Source: an uncultured Flavobacteriales bacterium
GTDB lineage: Bacteria > Bacteroidota > Bacteroidia > Flavobacteriales > Crocinitomicaceae
Length of the DNA stretch: 7,205 nucleotides
Assembly: GCA_946479125.1 (NCBI GenBank)
Contig: CAMLET010000157.1
Location: forward strand, 1-7,205
Reading direction: 5' to 3'
Shown: positions 5,500-7,205 of the stretch, in pieces
Position numbering within the stretch: the first letter of the stretch is position 1
Layout of the letters: every line of letters begins with the position of its first letter
Notes under the pieces: generated by a model
What the model saw: only the letters and a program-made list of their open reading frames with translations
Database searches by the model: none
Told to the model about the DNA's origin: nothing
Made by a program: the position numbers and the translations under genes

Positions 5500-6594
5500 A
5501 TGCTGATTCGAATACAGATCATTGGAATAGGGAGCTGCATTTTCTGGATGCTTCTTTTGCCGTTTGATTATCATTTATTCGATTGGTTTTTCAAAGCAGT
5601 TCAATTTCCCGTTTTTTCTGCACTTCACTTTTTAGACAAAAACCTCTTATTTGAAACGGATACGTTCGGAACTTATCTTCTGATTGTTTTTGCATTGTTT
5701 CTTGGAGCTGTATTTACACCAATTACCGATTGGGTTTTAAAAAGGTATAAGCTTACACCACTTGACTTTTTAAAAACAGTTCTCGGGGGCATCCTCTTCT
5801 TTTTTCTCTTTCTCTACGGATGGAATAAGGTGGTGAAGCTCCAATTTTATCAGCCTGAGCCCAATATTCTTTACACGCCGTTCGGACAACTTTCAAAAGA
5901 TATTGCTTACTGGTCGCTTGTAGGAAGTTCTTATTCCTACACGGTAATTCTAGGCTATGTGGAAATGATCTTGGCGCTTTTGTTACTCTTCAAACGAACA
6001 CAGTTTTTAGCTTCCATTTTGTGCATTGGAGTTTTTTCTCAAGTGGTTTTGGTGAATTTCTCCTTCGATATTTCAGTAAAGTTGCTCAGTTTTTCCTTAC
6101 TGGCATTCAGCGTTTTCTATTCTTGCTGTTTTACTACTCAGTGGAAGAATGTCTTCGGATTTCCAGCGCTGGTGATTCTAAAAAAAGATTCAAGAATAAA
6201 ACGAATTGTAAAGTCGGTATTTGTTTTTGCTATTGTGCTGGAAGTTTGTTTGCCAAATATTCTGGCGAATAGTTTTAATGACGATAATATAAAGCGATTG
6301 CCGCATCATGGAGCTTACGAAGTTGTTGGTTCGAACCAAATTCGGAGAGCATATATTCACCGTCATCATTACCTGATTATCGAGTTACAAAATGGAAGGT
6401 TTCAGGATTTTGGTATTGATGTCTCCGATCAAAGTGAATATGTGACCAGAAACAGGGAGTTTATTTGTAGTTGGAATAGTGGTTTACCTAAATTGATCCA
6501 TCTTCAGGATACATTTGTGTTGGAAGAACTTCCTTACAAAGACTTACCGCTGCTAAAAAGTGATTTTCACTGGACGTCAGATCAATTTCATTAA
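5500..6594 (+). CDS. DoxX-like multi-pass membrane protein with C-terminal soluble domain
   Basis: The product is 364 residues. Membrane segments lie near 7-24, 57-75, 92-110, 143-165, 167-186, 192-211 and 235-253. The DoxX-like core shows YGWNKVVKLQF (106-116), GYVEMILALLLLFKR (152-166) and VNFSFDISVKLLS (185-197), which match the conserved segments of Bacteroidota DoxX-like proteins. After the last helix, residues 270-364 (HGAYEVVGSNQ...) form a polar, probably beta-rich domain, likely outside the cytoplasm. DoxX relatives are loosely tied to redox or thiosulfate metabolism, but large members like this have no proven activity. I use the ATG at 5500 rather than the preceding TTG at 5497. It starts 11 bp after paralogue C, so it is probably co-transcribed with the KSHSG genes. 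It converges on and overlaps the DUF1456 gene by 4 bp. Confidence 0.78.
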   Translation: MLIRIQIIGIGSCIFWMLLLPFDYHLFDWFFKAVQFPVFSALHFLDKNLLFETDTFGTYLLIVFALFLGAVFTPITDWVLKRYKLTPLDFLKTVLGGILFFFLFLYGWNKVVKLQFYQPEPNILYTPFGQLSKDIAYWSLVGSSYSYTVILGYVEMILALLLLFKRTQFLASILCIGVFSQVVLVNFSFDISVKLLSFSLLAFSVFYSCCFTTQWKNVFGFPALVILKKDSRIKRIVKSVFVFAIVLEVCLPNILANSFNDDNIKRLPHHGAYEVVGSNQIRRAYIHRHHYLIIELQNGRFQDFGIDVSDQSEYVTRNREFICSWNSGLPKLIHLQDTFVLEELPYKDLPLLKSDFHWTSDQFH

Positions 6595-7058
6595 TTCTTC
6601 GGAACGCTGTATTTGATCTGCATTCCTCGAATGAAATTTCTTAGGAATTGATCTTTACAATGTCTGAAATTGTGGTGTTTTGGATCACGGAAGAAAGAAC
6701 CCAATTCCGCTTTTCCTATGCGCATATCTGCCAAAGCCATGATTGCAATAATATCTTCATCCTTCAAGTTCAATGCAATTCTCAGTTTTCTGAAAATCAT
6801 ATTGTTGTTCATTGAAGATTCAATTTCTGGAATCTTACCGTCTTTCAAACCTCTTCTTTCAGCAATAAACGCATTTAATAAAGCAGCCAAAGCTTCATCC
6901 GGCATTTCCTCAAAGCCTTCGTACTGTTCTTGTTTCATCCATGCAAAAATGGTTGGTGGCGGAACCTTGTAATCCATTGAAGAAAAAAGTTCTCCAATTT
7001 TTTCCTCGTCCCATTGAAACGTTTTGCGAAGCTTGTAAAAGATGAAGTTGTTATCCAT
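6591..7058 (-). CDS. DUF1456 (YehS-family) protein
   Basis: The product is 155 residues and consists of two copies of the DUF1456 repeat. The first (about 1-70) is MDNNFIFYKLRKTFQWDEEK...LAALLNAFIAERRG. The second (about 83-147) is MNNNMIFRKLRIALNLKDED...KAELGSFFRDP.H.NFR.C.DQFLRNFIRGMQ. Length and layout match E. coli YehS (about 156 residues). The fold is helical and soluble; the molecular role is unknown. The first repeat is the more diverged (FQWDEEK against LNLKDED). I start at the ATG at 7058; an extension to a TTG at 7121 would run into the large inverted repeat. The gene converges on the DoxX-like gene with a 4-bp stop-to-stop overlap, and appears to be a single-gene unit. Confidence 0.93.
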   Translation of the reverse strand: MDNNFIFYKLRKTFQWDEEKIGELFSSMDYKVPPPTIFAWMKQEQYEGFEEMPDEALAALLNAFIAERRGLKDGKIPEIESSMNNNMIFRKLRIALNLKDEDIIAIMALADMRIGKAELGSFFRDPKHHNFRHCKDQFLRNFIRGMQIKYSVPKN

Positions 7059-7062
7059 GTGG

Positions 7063-7070
7063 CAAAGGTA
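7063..7070 (-). promoter_or_regulatory. Candidate Bacteroidota -7 element (TACCTTTG)
   Basis: On the minus strand TACCTTTG matches TAnnTTTG exactly and ends 4 bases before the DUF1456 ATG at 7058. If active, the transcript would begin at or just beside the start codon, making the mRNA leaderless or nearly so. I find no TTTG at the expected -33 distance; the nearest upstream (7103-7106) is too far. Promoter status is therefore tentative. Confidence 0.38.
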
Positions 7071-7096
7071 CTCAAAGAATGGAAGTCTTGTAATTT

Positions 7097-7160
7097 TAAC
7101 CGCAAAGAAAGAAGAGCGCAAAGAATTTTATATCTCTGCGCTCTTCTTTCTTTGCGGTTA
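7097..7160. repeat. Perfect 24-bp inverted repeat (large hairpin)
   Basis: Positions 7097-7120 (TAACCGCAAAG...) are the exact reverse complement of 7137-7160, with a 16-base loop. After one mismatch, three further pairs form inside the loop (7122-7124 with 7133-7135). Each arm also carries a CGCAAAGAA-type unit (7101-7109, 7117-7125). It lies about 40 bp upstream of the DUF1456 start and 10 bp after a possible minus-strand stop codon. No clean T-run follows on the minus strand (AAAATTAC); the plus strand is T-rich (TATTTTATTGTT). It could be a terminator-like boundary or a dispersed genomic repeat. Confidence 0.85.
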
Positions 7161-7170
7161 TATTTTATTG

Positions 7171-7205
7171 TTACTCACTTTCTTTTCTTTTAGCCAATTC
7201 AGCAT
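7171..7205 (-). CDS. Possible C-terminal end of a minus-strand gene (partial)
   Basis: Reading the minus strand from the window edge, one frame gives AELAKRKESE followed by TAA at 7173-7171. The charged, helical tail looks like a protein C-terminus, and the large inverted repeat begins 10 bp after the stop, where a terminator would be expected. Only ten codons are visible, so neither family nor reality of the gene can be judged. Confidence 0.3.
   Translation of the reverse strand, partial: AELAKRKESE

Noticed and set aside
6021..6272. Open frame of 83 codons inside the DoxX-like gene
   Set aside because: It is a shifted-frame shadow of the transmembrane coding region with no start signal or family features.
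6670..6972. Open frame of 100 codons opposite the DUF1456 gene
   Set aside because: The minus-strand DUF1456 reading has two clear family repeats; the plus-strand frame is its antisense shadow.

Overview
The window looks like chromosomal DNA of a Bacteroidota bacterium, most likely a Flavobacteriales relative. This rests on AT-rich sequence, signal peptides ending in A-Q, weak Shine-Dalgarno sequences, a TAnnTTTG-type promoter element, and gene families I know from that phylum: the short winged-helix regulator with a 6-TM partner, a CreD-like protein beside a 3-TM protein, and DoxX-like proteins with a C-terminal soluble part. I cannot name the species.

Left half (about 23-3112, all minus strand). 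Five genes read right to left: a 203-residue 6-TM protein, a 99-residue winged-helix regulator overlapping it by one base, a Coq4-like protein with an intact HDxxHx(11)E metal motif, a CreD-like protein, and a 105-residue 3-TM protein. A 17-bp palindrome, ACTTTGAA-A-TTCAAAGT, lies just upstream of the coq4-like gene. A near-identical copy lies just upstream of the 6-TM gene. The simplest model is two adjacent transcription units controlled by the regulator encoded between the two sites. All products except the regulator are membrane proteins or, for the Coq4-like protein, probably act at the membrane, so this looks like an envelope or lipid/quinone-related module.

Middle (3245-6594, plus strand). 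A secreted NlpC/P60- or CHAP-like hydrolase is followed by about 115 bp of repeat-rich DNA. Then come three tandem paralogues of unknown family (172, 181 and 172 residues). Each has a signal peptide, a KSHSG motif directly after the predicted cleavage site, a short extracytoplasmic domain, and a strongly conserved C-terminal membrane anchor with a basic tail. They are packed (gaps of 7, 1 and 11 bp) with a downstream DoxX-like multi-pass protein, suggesting one four-gene operon.

Right end (6591-7205). A DUF1456/YehS-family gene on the minus strand overlaps the DoxX-like gene tail to tail by 4 bp. Upstream of it is a perfect 24-bp inverted repeat, and the window ends in what may be the last codons of another minus-strand gene.

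The best candidates for undescribed biology are the Coq4-like/CreD module with its paired operators, and the KSHSG triplet with its DoxX-like partner. No intergenic stretch exceeds 300 bp. I saw no tRNA, rRNA, CRISPR array or insertion sequence.
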